Counted from the stretch's first letter, positions 1 through 9,026 are shown. The stretch is 64,000 nt of DNA from Chryseobacterium sp. JM1 (GCF_000737715.1 NZ_JPRN01000017.1:1-64000), one strand, 5' to 3'. Notes: generated from the letters alone by a model not told the origin. Translations and numbers: made by a program.

Positions 1-2
1 AT

Positions 3-158
3 CTTAGAGAATATTATTTAAGAAAGGTAGCTGAGGGAAAAAATAAAATGCTGGTACTGAATAATGTGAGAAATAAAATTATCCATAGGGCTTTTGCCGT
101 TATCAATAAACAAAAGCCCTATGAAAAAAATTATATAAATAATTTGGTAACGTCATAG
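3..158 (+). CDS. IS110-like transposase, C-terminal end only (cut by window edge)
   Basis: Frame 3 is open from the window edge to a TAG stop at 156-158 and encodes the last 51 residues of a protein. The segment LRKVAEGKNKMLVLNNVRNK followed by a basic IIHRAF stretch resembles the C-terminus of IS110/IS116-type transposases as found in Bacteroidota. The catalytic N-terminal domain lies outside the window, so it cannot be said whether the element is intact. No terminal inverted repeat is seen downstream, which suits IS110 elements because they usually lack them. The call rests on recognising one short C-terminal motif. Confidence 0.6.
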   Translation, partial: LREYYLRKVAEGKNKMLVLNNVRNKIIHRAFAVINKQKPYEKNYINNLVTS

Positions 159-301
159 AAATCAGCCACCTTGTATTTACCGGTATATGAAATTTCTTCT
201 AATCGTTTTAATGCCTGAATTTTTAAATCTTTTAATTTTAAAATAACTATCTCCTTCATTCATACAGAAAATATGTCATTAAAACTAAGGCTACAGTTCT
301 G

Positions 302-326
302 GGTGGCTGAGGGCCTCGAAGCCACC
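302..326. repeat. Short intergenic palindrome (REP-like hairpin)
   Basis: GGTGGCT at 302-308 and AGCCACC at 320-326 are perfect inverse complements around an 11-base centre that contains its own GAGG/CCTC pairing. There is no T-tract, so it is not a classical terminator. Similar GGTGGCT...AGCCACC hairpins recur as dispersed elements in flavobacterial genomes, from memory. The rest of 159-377 shows no gene. Confidence 0.55.
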
Positions 327-341
327 TTCCATTTTTTAAAT

Positions 342-395
342 TTTTAAATGCTTGAATCTTTAAATTCTTTAAATTCTTTAATTCCTCAACATCTT
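342..395. repeat. AT-rich periodic ladder, 8-9 bp units
   Basis: Units such as ATTTTTAA, ATGCTTGA, ATCTTTAA and then TTCTTTAAA repeat with a period of 8 and later 9 bases at and just beyond the 3' end of the TPR gene. The same unit words (AATGTTTG, AATCTTTA) recur in the nuoA-nuoB gap at 46554-46593, so this belongs to the ladder class described there. Confidence 0.5.
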
Positions 396-1397
396 ATTCC
401 TCCCCGTCTTAAACCTCGAAATATCCTTCAGGATAACATTGTCATCAGGGTTAAAATATTTCAGTTCATTGATGATCTCAGAACGGGTACCTACTTTTTC
501 TGCAATAATTTCATAGGCGATACTCCGTATTACAGGCTGTAGTTTCGGATCCTTTTTAAGCTCATGCTTCATTGCTTCAAGGTAGATTGTCTTTTTATAG
601 GACGGTGTTTTATGATAAAGCTTCTGAATTTCCGTTTCCAGTTTTCTGACATCAAAAACATTGGCGAAATAATTATTCAGACAGTTGAAGGCATCTTTAT
701 CTTCCTCCCAACCTTTCAGCAAAATTTTCTGGGCTTCCTCAGGCTGCTCCATTTTTTTACTGTACACCAAAGAAGCTTTTACCATTTGATTATTGCCTGT
801 ATAGTCATCTGCAACCATCTGATAATAGATGTGGGCATTTTTTATATCACTAATTTCCCGGTAAAGATCCCCTACTTTTTCTTTCTGCTGCAGTTCTTTG
901 TACAGGTCGATTGCCTTTTTGTACTGTTTTGCTTTTTCATAACAGGAGGCAGCTTCTGATTTATTGTTTAATTTTTTAAGATACACGGCCGCCGCTTCAT
1001 TGTAGAAACCACCGTCCTCCAGTGTTTTTGCTCCGCGGAAATTATCCTGAAGGAGGCTCATATATACTTTTGCTGCTTTTTTGTAGTCTTTTTCAGCGAT
1101 ATATTTTTCGGCAAGTTCTTCATACCTGCTTCGGATTCTGTCGAATAAAGAGGCTTCGAGATAGAAACTTCCGCCTCCGGAACCCCGTCTTCCTGAGTTT
1201 TTTCTGTTCTGTTCTTTATCTTTTAAAGCCGTGATAACAATCATGATAATAAAGGCTACCACAAGGAAAATAGCCAACGTTCCTACAACACTCCAAAAGC
1301 TTTCGTGGAACAGCTGTGCTCCTATCCCAATGATTTTAAACACCGCCAGGATCATAAATGCGATCAGGAATTTGTCTATAAATTTCTGTTTATTCAT
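378..1397 (-). CDS. Membrane-anchored TPR-like repeat protein, last gene of the MoxR-vWA-bpX operon
   Basis: 339 residues. Two hydrophobic helices lie near residues 10-30 and 34-57, followed by a basic, Gly-rich linker and then a long run of helical hairpins (about 85-300) with TPR-like spacing, for example units containing YIAEKDYKKAAKVYMSLL and YEKAKQYKKAIDLYKEL. The protein is probably an inner-membrane scaffold facing the cytoplasm. Its start overlaps the upstream gene by 8 bases, which argues for translational coupling in the MoxR operon. No catalytic motif is visible. The role as a scaffold or adaptor for the ternary system is inferred from context only. Confidence 0.75.
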   Translation of the reverse strand: MNKQKFIDKFLIAFMILAVFKIIGIGAQLFHESFWSVVGTLAIFLVVAFIIMIVITALKDKEQNRKNSGRRGSGGGSFYLEASLFDRIRSRYEELAEKYIAEKDYKKAAKVYMSLLQDNFRGAKTLEDGGFYNEAAAVYLKKLNNKSEAASCYEKAKQYKKAIDLYKELQQKEKVGDLYREISDIKNAHIYYQMVADDYTGNNQMVKASLVYSKKMEQPEEAQKILLKGWEEDKDAFNCLNNYFANVFDVRKLETEIQKLYHKTPSYKKTIYLEAMKHELKKDPKLQPVIRSIAYEIIAEKVGTRSEIINELKYFNPDDNVILKDISRFKTGRNKMLRN

Positions 1398-3096
1398 CGT
1401 TGTCAGGGTTTAAAATGGTTTTGTCTTCGCTGAACAGTCGGTAAAGGAGAAGAATGACGCAGATCACCAGAATCCATACAAACCAGTTGTAACCAAACAT
1501 TTTTATCAGTGGATAAAACAGATACACCAGCATGGACACAAGGAACACCGACAAAATAATCTTCACCCAAAGCGGAACACTGTCTCCGCCAAGGTTTAAA
1601 GATTTTCTTTTGAAGATAAAAGAATAGATTCCCACCGCTCCAAACATAAAAATCACAAGATAGAGGATATCTGAAACTTTTGTATTTTCAGGTGAACTGC
1701 TTTTGCCGGACTCGAGCTTTCCTATTTTTGAATCTTTAATCGGAGACGGAGGAAGTTCCATCATGTCAAGGGTCCCGTACAGTTTTCCAAGAGAATCTGC
1801 CATGAGCACCTGCTTTTTCTTTAAAACAAATTTCACAACTTCACCATTGACAGGTTTTCCCTTACTGTATTGTTTCAGGGAATCCGAAATACGGCGTTTC
1901 ATCGTAGCTTCCTGCTGAACCAGATGTTTTGTTATCTTTTTTGAGTAAATAATTTTCAGAGAATCCCGGCTGTTATGTTCTCTGCTGTTGAGTTTTTCGA
2001 TGTCGTTACCCACCTCGCCAAGATTTCTCCCTCCTGCTTTTTTATACTGTTCCCTTTCGTTTTGATCTTTTGACATGGCGGCACCGGCTGCAGAATATTC
2101 ACGGGACAGTTTTTTTCTTTCTTTTCCGTAAATGGAATCAATTTTCATATCAATATCCGTCACACCGGATTGGTACGCAATCATATCGGCGCGGGTTTTA
2201 TCAGCACCGTTCATGATTTTACCGGATGAAACCAGAAAATCTTCTTTCAGCGTCTTGTCTTTATCTGAAGGCATAAAAATCCTGAACAGTATCGCAATGA
2301 CGACAACAGCCCAGAATATTCTTCTGAAATTACGGGTTCCAGCCGTTTCTTTTTTATCTCCGGAACCTCCGAACAGGGTGCTCAGCCAACTGTTTCCAAA
2401 AGTAAAGTTTCCAAAGCCATCACCACGGGAAGTTCCCATAATATCCAATGGTACGCCCAGCTCTACCGCTCTGTCAGGATATTTTTCTATATATTGTAAA
2501 TATTTTTCAATCTCTTTTTTATTTCCGGCCATTACTTTTTTAAGATCAAAAGGCAGGTTCTTCATCCATTCTTCCTCATTCTTCGGCTGCTGAAGGGCGG
2601 CCAGAATTTTCTCATCATCCATCTCAACCGTAAAACTCTTAATATGCAGAGGGGTTTTCACGCCATTCGAAGGTTTCCTTACTTTACCCTGTGCTATTTC
2701 AGGTTCCTGTAACACAGAAAGCCAATCTATTTCTTCTGACAGTTTAACAAACCCAAAATCAGGATGCATCATCATCAATCTTGTTCCTGCAGACTGCCAG
2801 TCTTCCGGATTAATTTTAGGATAAAATATAGTATTTTCAGGGATAAAAAGTTGATCGTCTACACATTGAAAATAGGCATTCTTCCCAATTTCCTGAGGAG
2901 CTTCATGATAAAATACCAGCAGACATCCGTACAGAACATTAGGCTGATCTGCCGGAATCGCATAGGATTTTACTTTATTGAGATCGAGTCCCAATACTTC
3001 CATTTCGTGAAGCCATACCTCCGGTGACGGGTCTTTGATTAAAACCCCTTTCTTAGGATAGCTGTTTTTCGGAAAAGGTTTTATTCTAAGCTCCAT
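1390..3096 (-). CDS. bpX-type membrane protein of the MoxR-vWA-beta-propeller ternary system (bpX6-like)
   Basis: About 568 residues from the ATG at 3096; a further in-frame start at 3114 would overlap the upstream gene more and seems less likely. The N-terminal ~150 residues form a soluble alpha/beta domain beginning MELRIKPFPKNSYPKKG, which resembles the bpX6 domain of MoxR-vWA-beta-propeller systems, though the number is from memory. A first membrane helix lies near residue 260, followed by a long charged region rich in Lys, Asp and Ser, then three further hydrophobic helices in the last 100 residues. It sits between the TPR gene and the vWA/propeller gene, overlapping both. Function is unknown beyond membership of the system. 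Confidence 0.7.
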   Translation of the reverse strand: MELRIKPFPKNSYPKKGVLIKDPSPEVWLHEMEVLGLDLNKVKSYAIPADQPNVLYGCLLVFYHEAPQEIGKNAYFQCVDDQLFIPENTIFYPKINPEDWQSAGTRLMMMHPDFGFVKLSEEIDWLSVLQEPEIAQGKVRKPSNGVKTPLHIKSFTVEMDDEKILAALQQPKNEEEWMKNLPFDLKKVMAGNKKEIEKYLQYIEKYPDRAVELGVPLDIMGTSRGDGFGNFTFGNSWLSTLFGGSGDKKETAGTRNFRRIFWAVVVIAILFRIFMPSDKDKTLKEDFLVSSGKIMNGADKTRADMIAYQSGVTDIDMKIDSIYGKERKKLSREYSAAGAAMSKDQNEREQYKKAGGRNLGEVGNDIEKLNSREHNSRDSLKIIYSKKITKHLVQQEATMKRRISDSLKQYSKGKPVNGEVVKFVLKKKQVLMADSLGKLYGTLDMMELPPSPIKDSKIGKLESGKSSSPENTKVSDILYLVIFMFGAVGIYSFIFKRKSLNLGGDSVPLWVKIILSVFLVSMLVYLFYPLIKMFGYNWFVWILVICVILLLYRLFSEDKTILNPDNDE

Positions 3097-5467
3097 AATC
3101 CAGGATTTGATCAATAAACGCTGTTAAATACTGTGAATACATTTCTTCCAGGGTTTTCACTTTCAAAAGCGTCTGTTTCGGAAGGTAATATTCTGAACCG
3201 CCATATTCTGTATTCGTAGACAATGCCAGGAAACCATACTCCGTGGAGGGAATATAAAATGTAGGAATTCCTGTGTTGCTGCTCTTAAAAGTAAGCATTC
3301 CACGGGGATCTGTAATGATCTCACTGCCGTCCTGAAAGGTAAATTTATTTTTGTTCTGCTCTGCAAGAATCTTAACGGTAAACCTGTTTTTGTAAAGGTT
3401 CAGTGAATTGTCATACAATCTGCACAGTTCATTTCCTGAGATCACCAGATTATTATTTTCGTTGATTCCCATCCGGTTGAAATTGCTGATAATTTTCATT
3501 CCGCTTCGGTTCAGCTTGGCCACTTCGGTTTCAGCTTTTGCAATATTTCTGTCTATTTCACGGTCATCATTAAAAACGGATTCTACGGATATACTTCCTT
3601 CCAAACTGATTTTGTAAAGGGAAGAATTCGTAGGCTGATGCAGATAAAAATTTCTGCTGAAATAGGTCAGATGATACGAGCTCGGGATATTCAGTCCTGT
3701 AACGTTGAATTCAGAATATTCTTTCGTATTCAGATTCAGTTTGGAAATGAGTTTTTTATCCGGCTGATACTGGCAGAGGATAAACTGTTGCTGCTTATTT
3801 TTCGCCAGGGCAAACTGTCCTCTCGGTTTTACGGAAATATCTTCGATCAGGACTTCGCATCCATGATATGTTTTGTAGTAATCGTAGGAGCTGCGGTCAT
3901 AATAATTATCAGAAAGATACGTTTTCAGCAGCTGTTTCTTTGAACTTAAAATGTAAAATTCCCCTTCGTATAAAAACTGGGCAATTTTATTGGACGGAGT
4001 AGGAAACAGGATCGGATAATTTTGTGGAAGATCCGTTTTCTTGCCATTAATAGTCGTCGCTTTCAGTTTACGCTGTGGCGGATTGGCCCATAATTCCTGT
4101 AGTGGAAGTTTTATCTTTTGAATATGCTTTCGGGCTCCTTTATGGTGCTTATAAAAATTCAGTTCGCCATCCGAAGAGGTCGTGATCAGGAATTTCAGGC
4201 GGTCCCTGTTTTCATGAATCACTTTCCGCACTTTTTCATCGGCAAGGTTTTCCTGATGGGTAATGTAGAACACTTCAAGGTCTTTTTCCCGATGATCTTC
4301 ATTAAAAAATTTCGCCAGCGCTTCCGAAACTTCCAGAATCGGACTCACCTGATTCAGGTTTTCAATAACGTCTTCCATTTTATCAAGAGACACCGGTAAT
4401 CCGGCCTGTCCCAAGGCAAAAACCTTACACTCCGAATGGGCTTTCGGATGTCTGATCACAGCAATAGCCGATGCAAACGCTAAGACTTTAGGCGTTCCCC
4501 AGTTTCTCAGGGAGGTATCAATTAAAATGGCTCTTTCAAATATATTTTCTTCCGGTGGAATCTCTCTCTGGATGTACAGGGCTTCATTATTGGCAATACG
4601 GTTCATGAACACTTCATCTTCATTGGCAAATTCGGAAAGCAGCATTCTGTGGAGGTCGCCTTTATTCGCCATATCAGAAATTCCCCCAATGGGTTGTTCC
4701 CCGGGAGATAAATGACGCATCGGAATTCTCAGTCCGCTCCATATCCTTTTGATCAGACTTCCTACCTGAAAAGTTTTCGGTTCTTCGATCAGTTGCTGGA
4801 TAAAATCTTTATCGGTTTCTACGGTAGTTTCCTCTTCCACCACTTCATCATCCAGCTCAGGCTCATCAATGTGATCGCGCATGGCATCAATGATGGACTG
4901 TACGGTAGGAAATTTTTCATTTAGCAGATCAAGGGCACTTAAATCCCTGTTGATGGCAGATGGTCCTGCATATTTTTTCTCCGCACTTGCCGCCAGCATG
5001 TAGGGTCTTTTGTAGTAGATGGTCAGGATCATTTCTGCTTTGCCGGGAGCGATCCTGTTGTGGGCATCCTGAAAAAGAGTCTGAAACAGAACAATTCTGT
5101 TCTGCCCGTGTTTATAAACTCTGTTTAATGATTTCAGCTTTTCAAGGAACTCAATACTCTTCTCGGCGGTGAAGTCGAAATTTCCAATGCTGTGAAAATT
5201 AGCCGTATGTTTCAAAGGACCTGCAAAATCTGTATAACCGTCCTGCATGGCATACAAAACCATCAGCAATGCCCCGAAAGGAGGCCATCCCTGCGGCTGC
5301 AGCTCTTTCAGGATCTCCATCACATAAGGTCTGTAGGCTATCGCACCAACGCCCGGAATAGAGATGAGATTATGATCATGGTACCCGGAATCTCCGGCGA
5401 TATCCTCGTCGGTCTCCCACTCCCAAAAGTAGTTTTCGTATGACTGGAAATATTCGTTTAAATCCAT
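3086..5467 (-). CDS. vWA-like plus beta-propeller protein of the MoxR ternary system
   Basis: 793 residues. The N-terminal ~150 residues look like a bpX accessory domain. A von Willebrand A-like Rossmann domain starts near residue 310 at AILIDTSLRNWG, where a canonical MIDAS motif would read DxSxS; here the third position is Arg, so metal binding may be altered. Residues ~440-740 form repeated short beta blades of propeller type (for example ILFPTPSNKIAQFLYEGEF, FALAKNKQQQFILCQYQ). In related systems a MoxR ATPase remodels or loads the vWA partner. The gene overlaps its upstream neighbour by 10 bases and the downstream one by 11. Confidence 0.75.
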   Translation of the reverse strand: MDLNEYFQSYENYFWEWETDEDIAGDSGYHDHNLISIPGVGAIAYRPYVMEILKELQPQGWPPFGALLMVLYAMQDGYTDFAGPLKHTANFHSIGNFDFTAEKSIEFLEKLKSLNRVYKHGQNRIVLFQTLFQDAHNRIAPGKAEMILTIYYKRPYMLAASAEKKYAGPSAINRDLSALDLLNEKFPTVQSIIDAMRDHIDEPELDDEVVEEETTVETDKDFIQQLIEEPKTFQVGSLIKRIWSGLRIPMRHLSPGEQPIGGISDMANKGDLHRMLLSEFANEDEVFMNRIANNEALYIQREIPPEENIFERAILIDTSLRNWGTPKVLAFASAIAVIRHPKAHSECKVFALGQAGLPVSLDKMEDVIENLNQVSPILEVSEALAKFFNEDHREKDLEVFYITHQENLADEKVRKVIHENRDRLKFLITTSSDGELNFYKHHKGARKHIQKIKLPLQELWANPPQRKLKATTINGKKTDLPQNYPILFPTPSNKIAQFLYEGEFYILSSKKQLLKTYLSDNYYDRSSYDYYKTYHGCEVLIEDISVKPRGQFALAKNKQQQFILCQYQPDKKLISKLNLNTKEYSEFNVTGLNIPSSYHLTYFSRNFYLHQPTNSSLYKISLEGSISVESVFNDDREIDRNIAKAETEVAKLNRSGMKIISNFNRMGINENNNLVISGNELCRLYDNSLNLYKNRFTVKILAEQNKNKFTFQDGSEIITDPRGMLTFKSSNTGIPTFYIPSTEYGFLALSTNTEYGGSEYYLPKQTLLKVKTLEEMYSQYLTAFIDQILDYGA

Positions 5468-6201
5468 TCTTTTGTTTTTTCAGTAAGACGAAATGAGCTT
5501 ACGGACAGTTTCCGGAAATCCTCTTTTTTCACAGGAAGATAAGTTCCGTCTTCGTTCCATAACAGCCATTTGTCCGACGCTTTGTTATATTGCTGCTGCA
5601 GGAGTGAGCTCAAATTTTTAAATTCGAAATCAAAACCTGAAGGCAAAAGATGACCGTCTCTGGTCCAGTAGGTTTTTCCGGGCAGGCTCAAAAGCGGTGT
5701 TCCGAGAAATAAGGCTTTATCGTCAATCACTGCCCATTCTATTTTATCCAGTTTGAAATTCGGCTGTGTGGGAATACTGTCTTTAATTTCTGCTATTGAA
5801 CTTAACAATGCAATGGCAGGGTGTTCTTCATTTCCGGGTTTTAATCTTACTTCCACTTTTTCGCTGATCCCAAAATAATTATTGTTGGAAGCGGGAAAAG
5901 TAAGTCGTAATGCTTTATCTATAGCTGACCAAAGCAAAGCTGTTCTCATTTTTTTGCTTGGGACCAGTGCTTCTTTTTTGAATAAAAGTCCGTCGCGCAG
6001 TTCGTACAGCATAAAATTAGGAAGCTGCTGGATATCCGCAGACATAGACTGTTCTTCGGTAAAGCCCTTTAGCCAAACCGTCTCGTCGTCTACTACAATC
6101 TGTACATTTTTCCAGTCCCGGATAGCACCCAGAAAATCTTCATCGGCGCGGGGAAGTTCTGCCCAGAATTCTTTTACACCGTTTGAAGGATCTTCTGCCA
6201 T
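5458..6201 (-). CDS. bpX-type accessory protein between MoxR and vWA genes
   Basis: 247 residues, soluble, no signal peptide and no membrane helix. It begins MAEDPSNGVKEFWAELPRA and ends in a Trp-rich beta region (KWLLWNEDGTYLP). No enzyme motif is recognisable. Its start lies 28 bases inside the moxR gene and its end overlaps the vWA/propeller gene by 10 bases, so expression of the three is probably stoichiometrically coupled. I assign it to the ternary system from context and general resemblance to bpX domains; the exact bpX number is not certain. Confidence 0.65.
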   Translation of the reverse strand: MAEDPSNGVKEFWAELPRADEDFLGAIRDWKNVQIVVDDETVWLKGFTEEQSMSADIQQLPNFMLYELRDGLLFKKEALVPSKKMRTALLWSAIDKALRLTFPASNNNYFGISEKVEVRLKPGNEEHPAIALLSSIAEIKDSIPTQPNFKLDKIEWAVIDDKALFLGTPLLSLPGKTYWTRDGHLLPSGFDFEFKNLSSLLQQQYNKASDKWLLWNEDGTYLPVKKEDFRKLSVSSFRLTEKTKEWI

Positions 6202-7307
6202 AAGCTTTCAATTTCTTGCTGAATATACTGCTTCTGCTCCGGATTTCTGATCCAGTCGCAACGGGTCTGCAGGTATCTCAATTTATCTTTGATCACATTC
6301 TGTTCTTCAAAACTCAACGTTCCGCTGTTCCATTTTTCTATGAGAATCTTCACGTCCTTCATCACTTCCTCCGGATTTGGAGTTTTATTCTGCATCGCCT
6401 GTGGATGGGATTTCGGGTTATCATCTTTTTCAATGGTTCTGTTGATGATGCCTTCAAGGATTTCAATCTGTTCTTCCGTATCCCAGATATGTTTCAGCAC
6501 CCAAAGGTCTGAAAGTACAGCTTCATTTCTTCCGCAGATCAGGGCGCTGGCCGCAATCAGATTCTGAAGTTTTACCGCTCTACGGTCGGAAATGGCAATT
6601 CCTGTATTTCTTAAGCTGATGATTGTATTTAAATAGACTTCATAAATAGGTTTTAAATCCACTGCTTTACACAGATTCTGAAGTTCTCTTATTTCGTCTG
6701 CGAGAATTTCGGGAATATCAGTTTCCGTTTCGTTTTCCAGTTTTCTTCCGGCAAGAAGTACCTGCTGAAGAAGCTCAGGATTTACATAATCGACATTAAT
6801 TCTCACCAGGAAACGGTCAAATAATGCGTTCAAAGATTCATCTTCGGGAAGAACGTTACTCGCCCCAACGAACATAAGCGCAGGCAGATGTTTTGTTTCT
6901 TTTCCTCTTTTGAAAATTTTCTCGTTCAGAGCCATCAGCAGTGAATTCAGGATGGCAGAATTCGCATTGAAGATCTCATCCAGGAAAACCAGTGAAGCTT
7001 CCGGCATCATGCCTTCGGTATTGGTAAGAAGTTCGCCTTCTTTTAATTTTCTGATGTCAAACGGTCCGAAAATTTCATTTGGTTCTGTGAAACGGGTCAG
7101 CAGATATTCAAAGTTTTTGCCGTCTTTCACTGTTTTGGACAGCGTTCTTACAATTGCAGATTTTGCGGTTCCCGGAGGCCCGTACAGAAATGCATTTTCT
7201 TTAGCCAGAAGACATATTCCCAGCAGATCTACCACATCATTTTTTCCTACGAAGGTATCTTTTACGTAGTTGAGAACGGTATTGAGTTTTGTAATATTTT
7301 GAGTCAT
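6174..7307 (-). CDS. MoxR-family AAA+ ATPase
   Basis: 377 residues. Walker A is GPPGTAKS near residue 41, Walker B is LVFLDE near 107, sensor 1 is GASN near 150, and an arginine-finger region follows at LNALFDRFLVRIN. The RavA/MoxR order of motifs is complete and the C-terminal helical part (about 260-377) is charged. MoxR ATPases work as hexameric remodelling machines with vWA partners; the vWA/propeller protein is encoded one gene downstream. The start lies 6 bases after the membrane-protein gene, and the 3' end overlaps the next gene by 28 bases. Confidence 0.9.
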   Translation of the reverse strand: MTQNITKLNTVLNYVKDTFVGKNDVVDLLGICLLAKENAFLYGPPGTAKSAIVRTLSKTVKDGKNFEYLLTRFTEPNEIFGPFDIRKLKEGELLTNTEGMMPEASLVFLDEIFNANSAILNSLLMALNEKIFKRGKETKHLPALMFVGASNVLPEDESLNALFDRFLVRINVDYVNPELLQQVLLAGRKLENETETDIPEILADEIRELQNLCKAVDLKPIYEVYLNTIISLRNTGIAISDRRAVKLQNLIAASALICGRNEAVLSDLWVLKHIWDTEEQIEILEGIINRTIEKDDNPKSHPQAMQNKTPNPEEVMKDVKILIEKWNSGTLSFEEQNVIKDKLRYLQTRCDWIRNPEQKQYIQQEIESLWQKILQTV

Positions 7308-7313
7308 TAGTAT

Positions 7314-8030
7314 TTATTTAATGAAAAATCTTAACAGTAAAAAGTATATAAATCCAATTACAATCAGTGAAAGAATAAGATCAATATAAAAAGTAAATGG
7401 AAGTTCTAGAAATTTAAAGCCTACAACAAAGTATCCAACTATTATCACAATGCCCATAAGCGCCGATAGGAAGGAATACAGTGAGGAAATCATCAGGACC
7501 AATGAGATAAAAATAAAATATATTCCCACACTTAAAAAAATAAAAAAATGCTTACCGTATGCGGTGTATTGGCTGTGAATAAAATTTACAAACCCAGAAA
7601 AGTCATTCTTTCCTGAAAACAGCAGCCAGATATGGTTTCCGAAATCTTTAAAAATCACAAGGGGATCATACCCTGAAATCCAACTGACAGCAACAATTAA
7701 AACGGTGAGCATAGTTCCCATCATTCCATGAAAAATAAAGGCATTTTTCATGGTCCGCCTATCATATTTCTTCAGTTCATCGTCATTAAGCCCCACATCC
7801 CCTCCTGAATCTGTTTTCACAAGGCTGGAAAGGGGAATATAGCCAAACTTAATTCTGAGATCATTTTTTATGGTGTAGGCATATAAGGGTTTTGAAAAGG
7901 ACATGAACATCCAAATCTCATTCACTTTTGTTTTAAACATCAAAATATTGGCATAATATGCCAAAATACAGAACACAAAAAAGTAGGAAGCAACTATTCC
8001 TCCCAATGCAACTGCAGTATTAATCTCCAT
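7314..8030 (-). CDS. Polytopic membrane protein of the MoxR operon
   Basis: About 238 residues from the ATG at 8030; an upstream TTG at 8036 is possible. Four to six hydrophobic stretches are visible, near residues 8-30, 105-125 and 160-235, with a charged cytoplasmic segment (DNDELKKYDRR-like) between the first and second. No known motif. It is translated with overlap from the preceding gene and is followed after 6 bases by moxR, so it is a stable part of the operon. A role in tethering the ternary complex to the membrane is inferred. Confidence 0.65.
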   Translation of the reverse strand: MEINTAVALGGIVASYFFVFCILAYYANILMFKTKVNEIWMFMSFSKPLYAYTIKNDLRIKFGYIPLSSLVKTDSGGDVGLNDDELKKYDRRTMKNAFIFHGMMGTMLTVLIVAVSWISGYDPLVIFKDFGNHIWLLFSGKNDFSGFVNFIHSQYTAYGKHFFIFLSVGIYFIFISLVLMISSLYSFLSALMGIVIIVGYFVVGFKFLELPFTFYIDLILSLIVIGFIYFLLLRFFIK

Positions 8031-8667
8031 GAGCAACTATTTTTAAATCCCGCCAGTAAACATCCTTATGAAGTCCAAAATCTGCCATAAGCAATTTATT
8101 AATATAGGGAATTTCTGCCAGCGAATAGGCTTTCTTTTCCACAATTCTTTCAAGATACAATTTCCTGTACACCTTATCCTGAAGCTCTTTTTCCCAGTTA
8201 ATTTTATCTAGATTCAGCGGATATCCTATTCCGGAATAATGAAACTGTGTGAGAATATCTTCCAGAATCTTCACCAATGGATCATATGGATCAGCGGTCT
8301 GCAATACGGAAGCTATTTGTGGTAAAAATCTCAGGGATAAATCCGCAGACAAAACGGAGGAAATATCAGAGGATGCTTTCATTTTAGGGATCAGTTTATC
8401 CAGATCTTTTGATGTATTTTCGCGGATAAGGTAGAGCTGAGCACTATGATACAGAACTTTTGCTCCCCAAACTGCGGCTTCTTTATCACAGTGTATAGCT
8501 GTCGATAAAAATTCCAGTCTCTCTTTTTCGAACTCTGTTTCAAAATAATCTCCGGCTTCCTGTTCTTCTTTTTTTGAGATTTCATGCAGATTTGAAAATA
8601 CAGTAATCGATCCGCTGTTTCGCAGCAGAAAAATAGTGTCTAGAAATGGGGACCTGGTTTCCATCAT
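8020..8667 (-). CDS. Unknown helical protein, first gene of the MoxR-vWA-bpX operon
   Basis: 215 residues, soluble, mostly helical with many Leu, Lys and Glu; no signal peptide. No motif is recognised, although position and size would fit one of the bpX accessory domains (possibly bpX4-like). It is the promoter-proximal gene: a TATTTTTG box ends only four bases before the ATG. Two tandem ATG codons (8667 and 8664) are possible starts. Confidence 0.65.
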   Translation of the reverse strand: MMETRSPFLDTIFLLRNSGSITVFSNLHEISKKEEQEAGDYFETEFEKERLEFLSTAIHCDKEAAVWGAKVLYHSAQLYLIRENTSKDLDKLIPKMKASSDISSVLSADLSLRFLPQIASVLQTADPYDPLVKILEDILTQFHYSGIGYPLNLDKINWEKELQDKVYRKLYLERIVEKKAYSLAEIPYINKLLMADFGLHKDVYWRDLKIVAHGD

Positions 8668-8671
8668 CTAA

Positions 8672-8679
8672 CAAAAATA
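8672..8679 (-). promoter_or_regulatory. Promoter -7 box of the MoxR operon
   Basis: Read on the minus strand the sequence is TATTTTTG, matching the Bacteroidota sigma-A -7 consensus TAnnTTTG. The ATG at 8667 begins four bases after it. Since transcription usually starts a few bases after this box, the mRNA may be leaderless. Confidence 0.5.
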
Positions 8680-8788
8680 AAACTATTTCGCAGAGAATCG
8701 TTGATCGTTAGATAATATTTGAGGTGAATCATTCATAAATCTGGTGATTTAATTACTGTGGAAAGTCTTTTTCTTTTTTTTTGCTCTC

Positions 8789-8815
8789 GCGGATTGGGCA
8801 GATGGTGCAGATTAT
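8789..8815. repeat. 9-bp periodic ladder
   Basis: Three consecutive nonamers GCGGATTGG, GCAGATGGT, GCAGATTAT share the core GCnGATnnn. It lies in the 360-bp gap between the divergent MoxR operon and deoD and does not code. It resembles the 7- and 8-bp ladders elsewhere in the window but with a different period. Confidence 0.5.
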
Positions 8816-8831
8816 TGCGTTTGCTTAATAT

Positions 8832-8862
8832 AACCTCATAGGTTTTGGAAACCTATGAGGTT
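8832..8862. repeat. 14-bp perfect palindrome, REP-like
   Basis: AACCTCATAGGTTT at 8832-8845 and its exact inverse complement at 8849-8862 enclose a TGG loop. A hairpin of this type is, from memory, a common dispersed element in flavobacterial genomes. It is followed within 50 bases by two further hairpins. Confidence 0.65.
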
Positions 8863-8890
8863 GGTTTTGGGGAATTTTTTCCTTTTTTGA

Positions 8891-8936
8891 CCACCCCGTC
8901 AGATCTTTGATCTGCCACCCCTCCGGCGGAGGGGAA
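8891..8936. repeat. Double hairpin repeat element
   Basis: CAGATC (8900-8905) pairs with GATCTG (8909-8914), and CCCCTCC (8918-8924) pairs with GGAGGGG (8928-8934) around GGC. The second stem is GC-rich against an AT-rich background. Together with the palindrome at 8832 this fills most of the deoD upstream gap; it could act as a terminator or an mRNA-stability element. Confidence 0.55.
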
Positions 8937-9000
8937 TCTGTGCTTAGAAAACTTAGGATATTGAACTACAAATCTTTAGATATTTCAATCTAAAAGTTGC

Positions 9001-9008
9001 TATCTTTG
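9001..9008 (+). promoter_or_regulatory. deoD promoter -7 box
   Basis: TATCTTTG matches TAnnTTTG and ends 18 bases before the deoD ATG at 9027. No clear -33 TTG is seen at ideal spacing. Confidence 0.6.
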
Positions 9009-9026
9009 TCCCTTCAAAATAACATT

